Shown here: positions 15,201-20,997 of the stretch, piece after piece | Layout: each line of letters starts with the position of its first letter | Position numbering within the stretch: position 1 is the stretch's first letter | Origin: Xenococcus sp039190385 | Lineage (GTDB): Bacteria > Cyanobacteriota > Cyanobacteriia > Cyanobacteriales > Xenococcaceae | Direction: 5' to 3' | Assembly (NCBI GenBank): GCA_039190385.1 | Contig: JBCCYD010000039.1 | Span: 1-23,579, forward strand | Length of the DNA stretch: 23,579 nt | Program-made: the position numbers and the translations under genes | Notes under the pieces: generated by a model | What the model was told of the DNA's origin: nothing | The model's database searches: none | Seen by the model: the letters and a program-made list of their open reading frames with translations, nothing else

Positions 15201-15240
15201 TGGGGAAATGTTGTTAGAGTTAGATGCTGTGGATAATTAA
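12223..15240 (+). CDS. CheA-type hybrid histidine kinase with two receivers and no Hpt domain (PilL-C-like)
   Basis: The 1005-residue signalling kinase has an acidic N-terminus (about 30-172, dominated by Asp, Glu and Leu) and a Pro/Lys linker. The CheA dimerisation helix follows (FDQTMRVSVKKLDNLNNMIG, from 205). The HATPase has an N box (NPMTHLVNNAITHG, about 411-424), TDDGAGID (458-465) and GRGVGMD (512-518). Then come a CheW-like domain (about 540-700) and two receivers with phospho-acceptors D774 and D925. No N-terminal Hpt with its HxxKG motif is visible, so the kinase must phosphorylate a partner or its receivers. In Synechocystis the pilus/phototaxis kinase PilL is split into an Hpt-bearing PilL-N and a kinase half, PilL-C; this gene looks like the latter (recalled knowledge). 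The start is GTG with AAAGGGAG upstream; an in-frame stop at 12202-12204 rules out a longer protein. No other che/pil genes are adjacent. Confidence 0.88.
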   Translation: MNNHNNSHNGNPGDRDKSTIIQNFDVTSIQPLEEVNDLFGDNSSDQENSLYLNDLDFPPDSLDDAADLLPFIENDNDLEEIDLDSEINLDNIVDDDLSNAIDLPDLDELDDLVSDDLASIDIDLDTSDTSNELTELDNLLEEPLNELEELEELDELDNLLDSEQDLDDLLDAAPEKAPAPTIQEPAPKVTKKVTRPAEAPKAQAFDQTMRVSVKKLDNLNNMIGELVVKRNRLEEDQERLRRFLDNLLNHVQSLGEMGGKMHDLYERSLLEGALMASRQQNQAKSRQSSSFLGSMAEEDDDELNALELDRFTGFHLLSQDIIELIVRVREAASDIQFVVDETDQVAQSLRQVTSQLQDGMNSSRMVAFGQTTDRLPRAIRDISRRLQKQVNLVVEGKDVLIDKMIVENLYNPMTHLVNNAITHGIESPEERVKLGKSEQGTIQIRAFIQGNQTVITITDDGAGIDPERVKAKAVEKNLITWAQAQNLSKQDVYELLFHAGFSTKDQADDFAGRGVGMDVVSTDLKKIRGTISIESEIGKGTIFTVRLPLVLSICKALTCVFNGTRIAFPIDGVEDTREYHISDIHTNANGIKSISWKNSLLPFQPLGNLLSYNRRISRAGIYNVNQEEDTVSIVILRSTDNLLALEVDQVLGEQEIVIKQMEAPIPKPAGISGATVLGDGSIMSIGDVLELIEIAQGKRTINLGFSIWQEGKGNQEDEIASEPMVLVVDDSITVRELLTLSFNKLGYRVEQARDGQEAWDKLRGGLPCDMIFCDIEMPRMNGLELLSNLQKDEQLQGVPVAMLTSRGAEKHRKMATDLGAKAYLTKPYTEKDLMDVAQRLIEINQANKEAELMVVNNTEFSINHNVKPSADENPVVLIIDDSVTVRELLSMTFAKAGYQVEKAKDGQDAWDKLQNGLKCDLAFCDIEMPRMNGLELLSNLQKDTHLAPFPIAMLTSRGAQKMRNIAAKRGAKGYFVKPYVEETLLDAAEKMMNGEMLLELDAVDN
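14389..15190 (+). repeat. Tandem duplication of the receiver domain inside the CheA-type kinase
   Basis: The two receivers (starting near residues 723 and 872) share long identical runs, notably FCDIEMPRMNGLELLSNLQK around each phospho-acceptor aspartate, plus VDDS/IDDS-[IV]-TVREL and MLTSRGA. The nucleotide copies around 14538-14600 and 14992-15050 are also alike, but differ at many third positions, so the duplication is old and kept by selection. Confidence 0.8.
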
Positions 15241-15336
15241 GTAATGAGTAATAAGTAATGAGTAATGAGTAAAACTGTTTACTGTTCAATGATTTAATGT
15301 TCAATGATTTAATGTTTAATGGTCAATGCTCAATGT
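15241..15336. repeat. Heptad arrays filling the gap between the kinase gene and lpxA
   Basis: Directly after the kinase TAA come 7-mers GTAATGA, GTAATAA, GTAATGA, GTAATGA and GTAAAAC. Then follow TGTTCAA/TGATTTA/ATGTTCA-type units up to the lpxA stop. The left half is dense in TAA and TGA read rightward; the right half is dense in them read leftward. The whole 96-base space between two convergent genes is repeat, and no classical terminator is visible. Confidence 0.75.
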
Positions 15337-16164
15337 TTATTTTTTGCCTGAAATTAAACCTCTTCTGCCTTCTGAGCTAGAAACTTTTAGGAAATGTTTC
15401 AGATTCTGAATTGGTTGAGTTTGCTCCAGTAAATCTAATTTCGCGATCGCGTTTTCGAGAGAAAGTCCTTCACTATATAAAATCCGAAAGGCTTTTTTAA
15501 GTTGCCGAAGTTCCTCCTTGTCCAAGCCTCTTCTCTTTAAGCCAACAAAGTTCAGCGATCGCACTTTAGCAGGATTTCCTTCTACCAACATATAAGGCGG
15601 AACATCCCGATTAATCCGACTCATCCCCCCAACCATTGCCATCTGTCCAATATGGACGAACTGATGAATCCCCAACACACCACTAATCACAGCCTGTGAC
15701 TCGATCACGACATGACCAGCCATTGCCACATTATTGGCAATAATCACCTTATTCTCAATAATACAATTATGCGCCACATGAGAATAGGCCATCAAAAGAT
15801 TATCATCACCGATAATGGTCGCTTCTCCTTCTTCTGTCGCTTTATTAACAGTTACATATTCCCTAATTTGGTTGTTGTCTCCTATTTTAACCAAACTATT
15901 GGCGCCCTTGTATTTCAAATCTTGAGGCTCTAAACCAATAGCAGCACCAGGAAATATTCGGTTATTAGCACCGATTTCTGTCCAACCATCAATTATGGCA
16001 TGGGAACCTATAACAGTATTTGCCCCTATTTTGACTTGAGAACCAATGATGGCATAGGGATCTACCCTAACCGTCGGGTGCAATTGCGCCGAGGGATCAA
16101 CAATCGCAGTAGGATGAATTAAATGGCTGTCGAACATAGCTGATGATTTGATTGCAGAACTCAT
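15337..16164 (-). CDS. lpxA: UDP-N-acetylglucosamine acyltransferase LpxA
   Basis: First enzyme of lipid A synthesis: it transfers a 3-hydroxyacyl chain from ACP to UDP-GlcNAc in the cytoplasm. The 275-residue product shows left-handed beta-helix hexapeptide repeats from IHPTAIVDPSAQLHP through IGANTVIGSHAIIDG and IIANNVAMAGHVVI. The catalytic histidine is H132 in YSHVAHNC, and a helical C-terminal domain follows (LKRRGLDKEELRQLKKAFRI). AGGAATT just before the ATG at 16164 supports this start over an ATG ten codons in. It lies 14 bases after fabZ in the lpxC-fabZ-lpxA operon. The lpxB gene that often follows in cyanobacteria is absent; downstream is the convergent kinase gene. Confidence 0.96.
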   Translation of the reverse strand: MSSAIKSSAMFDSHLIHPTAIVDPSAQLHPTVRVDPYAIIGSQVKIGANTVIGSHAIIDGWTEIGANNRIFPGAAIGLEPQDLKYKGANSLVKIGDNNQIREYVTVNKATEEGEATIIGDDNLLMAYSHVAHNCIIENKVIIANNVAMAGHVVIESQAVISGVLGIHQFVHIGQMAMVGGMSRINRDVPPYMLVEGNPAKVRSLNFVGLKRRGLDKEELRQLKKAFRILYSEGLSLENAIAKLDLLEQTQPIQNLKHFLKVSSSEGRRGLISGKK

Positions 16165-16178
16165 AATTCCTAGTTTAG

Positions 16179-16613
16179 TTAGTCTATTAGGGAAAACAAC
16201 ATTTCGCCTTCTACTGCGACTTGACCATCTACTTCTCCCTTGCCTTTCATTTTGGCAATGCGATTACGTTTAAGAGCTAAAAGTTCCACGGTCATAATTA
16301 ACTGATCACCAGGTACTACTGGACGACGAAAACGAACTTTATCAATACCAGCAAAAGCAAAAAACTTACCTTCAAGTTCAGGCATTTGCATCAATATTGT
16401 GCCTCCGACTTGCGCCATAGACTCAATTTGAAGTACTCCTGGCATTAGAGGTTTGCCTGGAATATGGCCAGGAAAATAAGGTTCGTTAAAGGTAACATTT
16501 TTTAATCCTACAGCTTTTTCTTGCGGTACATATTCGATAATGCGATCGACTAAAGCAAAAGGATAGCGGTGCGGTAAAAGTTTATGTATTTGTTCTGCGG
16601 TTAAAACGGGCAT
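16179..16613 (-). CDS. fabZ: 3-hydroxyacyl-ACP dehydratase FabZ
   Basis: Dehydrates 3-hydroxyacyl-ACP in type II fatty acid synthesis, competing with LpxA for the same substrate pool. The 144-residue hot-dog-fold protein has the catalytic H15 in LLPHRYPFALVDRI and E64 in MPGVLQIESMAQ, with the helix-capping PGHIPGKP before it. Length is normal. It is the middle gene of lpxC-fabZ-lpxA, the usual order in cyanobacteria and many Gram-negatives. Its translation start is almost touched by a five-unit heptad array (16621-16655), so its leader consists of repeat DNA with only a weak GAAGA before the ATG. Confidence 0.96.
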   Translation of the reverse strand: MPVLTAEQIHKLLPHRYPFALVDRIIEYVPQEKAVGLKNVTFNEPYFPGHIPGKPLMPGVLQIESMAQVGGTILMQMPELEGKFFAFAGIDKVRFRRPVVPGDQLIMTVELLALKRNRIAKMKGKGEVDGQVAVEGEMLFSLID

Positions 16614-16620
16614 TCTTCAG

Positions 16621-16655
16621 TTATCAGTTATCAGTTATCAGTTATCAGTTATCAG
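16621..16655 (-). repeat. Five exact TTATCAG heptads between lpxC and fabZ
   Basis: The 7-mer TTATCAG occurs five times without error, flanked by partial units TTCAG and TTAGC. Read in the operon direction the unit is CTGATAA. The array overlaps the lpxC 3' end: the last codons of lpxC (LTDN and its TGA stop at 16645-16647) are made from repeat sequence. The other end lies eight bases from the fabZ start codon. Confidence 0.85.
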
Positions 16656-17502
16656 TTAGCAAAGCAATTTTTTTCGCTAATTGGATATGGAGTTTGTGGC
16701 TAGCTTTATAGGCTAGAAAATGGGCTTGGGGAAAGGTTCCCAATAAACTTAGATCTCCTACTAAGTCCAATAGTTTATGCCGCGCTGGCTCGTTAGTAAA
16801 TCGTAAAGGAGGATTTAACCAACCTTGATCACTACAAACTAGGGCATTATCAAGACTCCCTCCTTTAATTAATCCAGCTTGTCGTAGCTGTTCAATTCCT
16901 TCAGCAAAACCAAAAGTGCGGGCAGGCGCGATTTCTGTCGCAAAATCTGAGGGGTTGAGAGTCCAACTATGCCATTGATTACCGATCGCATCATAGGGGA
17001 ATTCAATACCATAGGTAAAGCGTATCTCGGATGAAGGCATTGCTGCGACAAAAGAATCTTTTTCTTGAACTACTATAGGTTGTTGTATCACTAGAGGAGC
17101 AAAAGGATTATGTTCAACAATTTGTTGGGGCAAGATATTTTCGGTAATCGCGTCTGACCATAATTTTGCTGAGCCATCCAGCAACGGAACTTCTGCACCA
17201 TCAATTTCGATTCTGGCATCGGCAATTCCATTCACAGATAATGCAGCCAACAGATGCTCCACAGTGCGGATTTTAATTACACCGGAAGACGTTTCCTTTG
17301 ACAACTCTGTAGAAAGGACAGTTTGACTAACCGAATCCAGATTAGCTTGAATAATCGGCTGTCCGGGCTGATCTACCCTGACAAAATATCTACCTTCTCC
17401 TAGCTTAGCTGGCATGATTTTTACGGTACTCACTAATCCAGAATGTAATCCAACACCAGATAATGTAAAAGCTGTAAAAGTTTCTTGGAGATTTGCGAGC
17501 AT
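16645..17502 (-). CDS. lpxC: UDP-3-O-acyl-N-acetylglucosamine deacetylase LpxC
   Basis: Zinc enzyme of the committed step of lipid A synthesis, removing the N-acetyl group. From ATG 17502 the protein has 285 residues, starting MLANLQETFTAFTLSGVGLHSG, the family's normal N-terminus. The zinc ligands are visible as the histidine of VEHLLAALS and the histidine and aspartate of RHKLLDLVGDLSLLG; ARTFGF is also present. The frame is open to 17586, but AGGAAGGAAATT directly before 17502 is a strong ribosome site, and the extra 28 residues fit nothing in the family, so the shorter start is chosen. First gene of lpxC-fabZ-lpxA; divergent from the cyclophilin gene with 74 bases between. Its last residues and stop come from a heptad array. 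Confidence 0.95.
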   Translation of the reverse strand: MLANLQETFTAFTLSGVGLHSGLVSTVKIMPAKLGEGRYFVRVDQPGQPIIQANLDSVSQTVLSTELSKETSSGVIKIRTVEHLLAALSVNGIADARIEIDGAEVPLLDGSAKLWSDAITENILPQQIVEHNPFAPLVIQQPIVVQEKDSFVAAMPSSEIRFTYGIEFPYDAIGNQWHSWTLNPSDFATEIAPARTFGFAEGIEQLRQAGLIKGGSLDNALVCSDQGWLNPPLRFTNEPARHKLLDLVGDLSLLGTFPQAHFLAYKASHKLHIQLAKKIALLTDN

Positions 17503-17516
17503 AATTTCCTTCCTCA
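17503..17516 (-). promoter_or_regulatory. Strong ribosome-binding site that fixes the lpxC start
   Basis: Read on the minus strand, GAGGAAGGAAATT stands immediately before the ATG at 17502. The purine-rich AGGAAGGA core is at a good distance and is the best Shine-Dalgarno in this operon, so it decides against the longer open frame up to 17586. Confidence 0.7.
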
Positions 17517-17576
17517 TCACCGATACTTTTTCTTTCTCTCTTGTAGAATCTATCAAATTAATTAAAAAATCGAAAA

Positions 17577-18320
17577 ATGATAACAACCAACAAATTCTGT
17601 CTAACTAATCTGATTCTGACAATTTTCCTCGGAAGTTTACTCCTAGGAGGTTGTGCAGCAGGTGACTCTTCCCAGTCGTCCTCATCATCTGATAACCTTA
17701 CCCCAGTACAATCTGTAGTCAACAAGACCAGTAGCAAAGAAATGTTTGATAATTTACCAAGACTCGAAGGCATGGCAAAGGTGAAATTAGTAGTGAACGG
17801 TTCACCGATCATTATTGAGGTTAATGGTATTGAGGCACCAATAACTGCTGGAAATTTCGTTGATTTAGTACAACGAGGAGTTTATAACGGTTTAGTTTTT
17901 CACCGCGTAGTCAAATCACCCCAACCATTTGTTGCTCAGGGCGGAGATCCTTTAGGCAATGGCACAGGAGGTTTCACCGATCCTGACACTGGCAAAAAAC
18001 GTTCGATTCCTCTAGAAATTAAACTTACAGGAGATGACGAACCTACCTACAGTAAAGGTTTAGGACAGCAGTCTGGCATTATGTCTCCTGATGTAGTTCT
18101 CAAACATAATCGTGGTGCAGTAGCTATGGCCCGTTCCTCAGCTCCTGATTCTGCTTCTTCTCAGTTTTATATTGCTTTGGCTCAGTTGGATTTCCTTGAT
18201 GGAGATTATGCTGTATTCGGTTACGTTTTAGAAGGCATGGATGCTGTAGATGGCATTGAACAAGGCGATATCATAGAATCGGCTGAAGTACTCGAAGGCA
18301 TCGAAAACCTTAAACAGTAA
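17577..18320 (+). CDS. Cyclophilin-type peptidyl-prolyl cis-trans isomerase, lipoprotein
   Basis: Catalyses proline isomerisation during protein folding, here probably outside the cytoplasmic membrane. The 247-residue product begins with a signal sequence ending in a lipobox (LILTIFLGSLLLGGC), followed by a Ser-rich spacer. The cyclophilin fold starts near residue 62 (MAKVKLVVNGSPIIIEV). Active-site elements are FHRVV, FVAQGGDPLGNGTGG, GAVAMARSSAPDSASSQFYI and FLDGDYAVFGYV. The inserts around TGKKRSIPLEIK and GIMSPDVVLKHNRG match the divergent cyanobacterial subgroup. The gene is divergent from lpxC. Its stop is followed three bases later by a five-unit heptad array. Confidence 0.93.
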   Translation: MITTNKFCLTNLILTIFLGSLLLGGCAAGDSSQSSSSSDNLTPVQSVVNKTSSKEMFDNLPRLEGMAKVKLVVNGSPIIIEVNGIEAPITAGNFVDLVQRGVYNGLVFHRVVKSPQPFVAQGGDPLGNGTGGFTDPDTGKKRSIPLEIKLTGDDEPTYSKGLGQQSGIMSPDVVLKHNRGAVAMARSSAPDSASSQFYIALAQLDFLDGDYAVFGYVLEGMDAVDGIEQGDIIESAEVLEGIENLKQ

Positions 18321-18323
18321 TTT

Positions 18324-18358
18324 CAGTTAACAGTTAACAGTTATCAGTTATCAGTCAA
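18324..18358 (+). repeat. Five-unit heptad array after the cyclophilin gene
   Basis: Units CAGTTAA, CAGTTAA, CAGTTAT, CAGTTAT, CAGTCAA follow the stop codon at 18318-18320 after three bases. The sequence is of the same type as the TTATCAG array between lpxC and fabZ, but in opposite orientation relative to the plus strand. Confidence 0.8.
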
Positions 18359-18395
18359 TGAGATTAACAAGTTTTAAGTATAGTAGTAAAATGTT

Positions 18396-18431
18396 TTACT
18401 CATTACTTCTTACTTATTACTCATTACTCAC
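18396..18431 (+). repeat. TCATTAC-type heptad array in the leader of the ketoacyl synthase gene
   Basis: ACTCATTACTTCTTACTTAT then TACTCATTACTCAC ends four bases before the ATG at 18436. It is close to the reverse complement of the array at 15241-15275, so these two inverted copies bracket lpxA-fabZ-lpxC and the cyclophilin gene. It leaves no room for a Shine-Dalgarno sequence. Confidence 0.75.
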
Positions 18432-18435
18432 TTAA

Positions 18436-19554
18436 ATGGATGTTGTAGTTACGGGAATTGGTTTGCTCTCTTGCCTGGGTTCTCTGATTGAAAGCTGGCA
18501 AAGTTTACAGTTAGGAAAATCGGGGATTAGATTGATGCAGCCTTTTCCTGAACTACCTCACTATCCTTTGGGAATGATTGGTGATACTCCTGCTAATTTG
18601 AATGAATTAACCAAGATTGTGGTTGAATCTGCTCTAGAAGATGCCGGGCTAGAGATTCCTCTAATCGATTCTGGTGTTGTGATTGGTTCTAGTCGTGGTT
18701 GTCAAGCTACTTGGGAGAATTTAGCAACTCAATATAATCCAAATTCTAATTGGTTGGATAGCTTACCTCACCGTGGCGCTGTACTAACAGCTAGAATAAT
18801 TGAAACTACTGGGCCAGTTTTGTCGCCAATGGCTGCTTGTGCTACTGGAATTCACGCGATCGCGCGAGCATACGAATTAATCCAAACTGGTAGATGTCAA
18901 AGGGTAATTGCCGGAGCGATCGAAGCACCAATCACCAAATTGAGTTTGGCAGGTTTTGAACGTCTGGGAGCTTTGGCAAAAACTGGTTGCTATCCCTTTG
19001 ATAAGCAACGCGAAGGCTTGGTTCTAGGCGAAGGGGGCGCAGTTTTTGTCCTTGAATCTGCAACGTTAGCCCAGACCAGGAATGCAACTATTTACGGAAA
19101 AATATTGGGTTTTGGTTTAACTTGTGATGCTCAAGGAATTACCGCACCCGAATCTGATAGTAGAAGTGCCGCGATCGCGATTAAACAATGTCTAGAAAGA
19201 AGTAACTTAACTCCTGATCAAGTGGATTATCTTCATCTTCATGGTACTAGTACCATGTTAAACGATCTTCACGAAGCAAGATTAATCAGAAATTTATTCC
19301 CCGATCAAGTTCCCGTCAGCTCAACTAAAGGAGCGACAGGCCATAGTTTAGGGGCATCTGGCGCGATGGGATTGGCTTTTTGCTTAATGGCCTTAAAATC
19401 GGGATATTTACCGCTCTGTGTTGGCTTAAATGATCTGGCATTTCCTCTAAATGCAGTAACCAAACCAAAAAAGAATGACCCCCAAACCGCTCTCTGTTTC
19501 AGCTTCGGTTTTGGAGGTCAAAATGCAATACTAGCAGTCGGAAAATACAATTAA
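18436..19554 (+). CDS. FabF-like beta-ketoacyl-ACP synthase (short variant)
   Basis: Condensing enzyme of the KAS I/II fold, which elongates acyl-ACP with malonyl-ACP. The 372-residue protein starts directly at the first strand (MDVVVTGIGLLS). The catalytic triad is C135 in MAACATGIHA, H269 in LHLHGTSTMLND and H303 in STKGATGHSLGASGAM, with K298; the ending CFSFGFGGQNAILAV is typical. It is about 40 residues shorter than usual housekeeping FabF, so it may be a secondary condensing enzyme; no acyl carrier protein or other synthase gene is adjacent. The ATG follows a heptad array with no ribosome site, but the family N-terminus fits this start well. The cyclophilin gene upstream is on the same strand, 115 bases away. 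Confidence 0.92.
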   Translation: MDVVVTGIGLLSCLGSLIESWQSLQLGKSGIRLMQPFPELPHYPLGMIGDTPANLNELTKIVVESALEDAGLEIPLIDSGVVIGSSRGCQATWENLATQYNPNSNWLDSLPHRGAVLTARIIETTGPVLSPMAACATGIHAIARAYELIQTGRCQRVIAGAIEAPITKLSLAGFERLGALAKTGCYPFDKQREGLVLGEGGAVFVLESATLAQTRNATIYGKILGFGLTCDAQGITAPESDSRSAAIAIKQCLERSNLTPDQVDYLHLHGTSTMLNDLHEARLIRNLFPDQVPVSSTKGATGHSLGASGAMGLAFCLMALKSGYLPLCVGLNDLAFPLNAVTKPKKNDPQTALCFSFGFGGQNAILAVGKYN

Positions 19555-19573
19555 TGGATGAGTTACGAAGACA

Positions 19574-19647
19574 ATAAGTAAAGTACTTTACTCATTACTC
19601 ATTATCTCGATCCTGCGAAGACAGGACTCATTACTTCCGCGCAGCGG
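19574..19647. repeat. Composite of small palindromes and heptads after the ketoacyl synthase gene
   Basis: It contains a perfect 14-bp palindrome GTAAAGTACTTTAC (19578-19591), then two TCATTAC/TCATTAT units. Two mini-hairpins follow: TCCTG-CGAAGA-CAGGA (19611-19626) and CCGC-GCA-GCGG (19637-19647). It fills the space between two convergent genes and could end transcription in either direction, though there is no clear T run. Confidence 0.6.
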
Positions 19648-19649
19648 CA

Positions 19650-19811
19650 CTAGTTCATGTGAAGATAATTAGCTTCTGCTTCCAATTGTCTAACTAGTTT
19701 ATCGTTGCCTTGCGCTCTTGCTGCTTCTAAGCGATGTTCCAAATTTTTACGGAGACTTTCACGGTAGGTCAAGGCTGCTTTTGCTAGTTTTTCTTGGCGA
19801 TTTTTGTTCAT
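19650..19811 (-). CDS. Conserved small charged protein, 53 residues
   Basis: The ATG at 19811, preceded by AAAGAG at a good distance, opens a frame of 53 codons ending in TAG. The product starts MNKNRQEKLAKAALTYRESL and continues with LEHRLEAARAQGNDKLVRQ to LEAEANYLHMN. It is a highly charged single helix or helical hairpin with no Cys and no membrane segment. I recall very similar short proteins in many cyanobacteria, annotated hypothetical; no function is known to me. It is divergent from the SAM hydrolase gene with 127 bases between, and convergent with the ketoacyl synthase gene. Confidence 0.75.
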   Translation of the reverse strand: MNKNRQEKLAKAALTYRESLRKNLEHRLEAARAQGNDKLVRQLEAEANYLHMN

Positions 19812-19938
19812 GATGGACTCTTTAAGATTAAAAAAAATAATGTAAATGTCAGCATTTGCTTATATGATAGCATTTTTTCCTTAAAATGTATTCTTTGTAA
19901 CAGAAAATATTATGTAAATTTAAATTTGCTTCTAGTCT

Positions 19939-20727
19939 ATGTCGAAAACTAAAATAGTTGCTTTACTAACAGACTTTGGCTTACAAGATGTTTACGTAGG
20001 AGTGATGAAAGGCGCGATCGCGAAAATCAATCCCCAGCTAAAAGTTATCGATCTTACTCACAATATTCTGCCACAAAATCTTTTGGCAGCTAGATTTGCC
20101 TTGCTAAATGTCTATCGTTATTTCCCAGATAACACAGTTTATGTCGCAGTAGTCGATCCTGGTGTAGGTAGCGATCGCAGATGCATCGCGATTCAATTTC
20201 CTTATGGTTGGCTCGTCGGCCCTGACAATGGAATTTTTACAGGAATACTCGAAGTTTGTCCGGCAATCAAAGCAGTAGAATTAAATAATAGTGAATATTG
20301 GTTAACGCCTAACCCGAGTAATACTTTTCACGGTCGAGATATTTTTGCCCCAGTAGGAGCTTATTTAGCTAGTGGCATTGCCTTAGAATCATTAGGCAAA
20401 ACAATATCTTTAGAGAGTTTAGCGACTTTATCTTTGCCTGAATTGCAAGTAACGGAAACTTCGATTACTGGTTGTATTCAATATTGCGATCGCTTTGGTA
20501 ATCTGGTTACGAATATTCCTGTCGATCTTCTTGGAAAAAAAAATTGGCACATTGAGATTTCTGGTCAAAATATTTCTTTGGCAAAAACCTATAGTGATGT
20601 TGACAGAGGACAAGCGATCGCTTTAGTAGGCAGTCATGGTTATCTCGAAATCGCCGTCAATGGTGGTAGCGCTCAACAAAAGTTACAAATTACTGTTGGT
20701 GCAATAATATTGTTACTATCAAAATAG
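19939..20727 (+). CDS. S-adenosyl-L-methionine hydrolase (adenosine-forming), DUF62 family
   Basis: Members of this family hydrolyse SAM to adenosine and methionine; they are relatives of SAM chlorinase and fluorinase. The 262-residue protein begins IVALLTDFGLQDVYVGVMKG and has the conserved IDLTHNI, VVDPGVGSDRR, GPDNGIFTG and FHGRDIFAPVGAYLASG. The Asp-Arg-His triad expected for the hydrolase is present in the DPGVGSDRR and FHGRD motifs. The C-terminal domain has CDRFGNLVTNI and ends in a beta-rich stretch with VGSHGYLEIAVNGGSA. Length is typical and there is no signal peptide. No Shine-Dalgarno sequence is evident. It is convergent with the CPXCG protein gene, five bases apart. Confidence 0.92.
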   Translation: MSKTKIVALLTDFGLQDVYVGVMKGAIAKINPQLKVIDLTHNILPQNLLAARFALLNVYRYFPDNTVYVAVVDPGVGSDRRCIAIQFPYGWLVGPDNGIFTGILEVCPAIKAVELNNSEYWLTPNPSNTFHGRDIFAPVGAYLASGIALESLGKTISLESLATLSLPELQVTETSITGCIQYCDRFGNLVTNIPVDLLGKKNWHIEISGQNISLAKTYSDVDRGQAIALVGSHGYLEIAVNGGSAQQKLQITVGAIILLLSK

Positions 20728-20732
20728 AATAT

Positions 20733-20921
20733 TCACTCTTCATAATCGCTGGTAATCTCAACTTCTAGAGTATCTTCATCGACATAAATATAGAGAACAT
20801 TGGGGCGACAACATATTTGACAATCTTCAACATAGGATTGCTGCATACCCGAACTAATATCGACAAAGGTGGTATTTTCTTCTCCGCAAAAAGCACAATA
20901 GTACTCTGATGTTGTCTGCAT
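20733..20921 (-). CDS. CPXCG-motif cysteine-rich zinc-ribbon protein
   Basis: This 62-residue protein has two Cys pairs, CAFCGEE (9-15) and CQICCRP (34-40), spaced as in a small zinc ribbon, then an acidic tail (VDEDTLEVEITSDYEE). It matches the short family named after the CPXCG motif, found in many proteobacteria and cyanobacteria; here the first motif is CAFCG. Function is unknown; metal binding is inferred from the cysteines. It is tail-to-tail with the SAM hydrolase gene and divergent from the aspartate kinase gene by 76 bases. Confidence 0.8.
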   Translation of the reverse strand: MQTTSEYYCAFCGEENTTFVDISSGMQQSYVEDCQICCRPNVLYIYVDEDTLEVEITSDYEE

Positions 20922-20984
20922 TTACAATTGATTAGGTTTGATATTCTCTGATTAATCAATAACTGTTTACTAAAAAAATCAGAC

Positions 20985-20990
20985 GGGGGG
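20985..20990 (+). promoter_or_regulatory. G6 ribosome-binding site of the aspartate kinase gene
   Basis: A run of six G followed by T stands eight bases before the ATG at 20998. It can pair with the CCUCC end of 16S rRNA partly through G-U pairs, and is unusual in this AT-rich context. Confidence 0.5.
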
Positions 20991-20997
20991 TAAATTT

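Noticed and set aside
15241..15336. Repeat array as a possible CRISPR
   Set aside because: The units are 7 bases long and contiguous, with no spacers; no cas genes nearby.
17503..17586. N-terminal extension of LpxC from an upstream ATG
   Set aside because: The strong ribosome site and the family N-terminus both place the start at 17502; the extension would also overlap the divergent cyclophilin gene.
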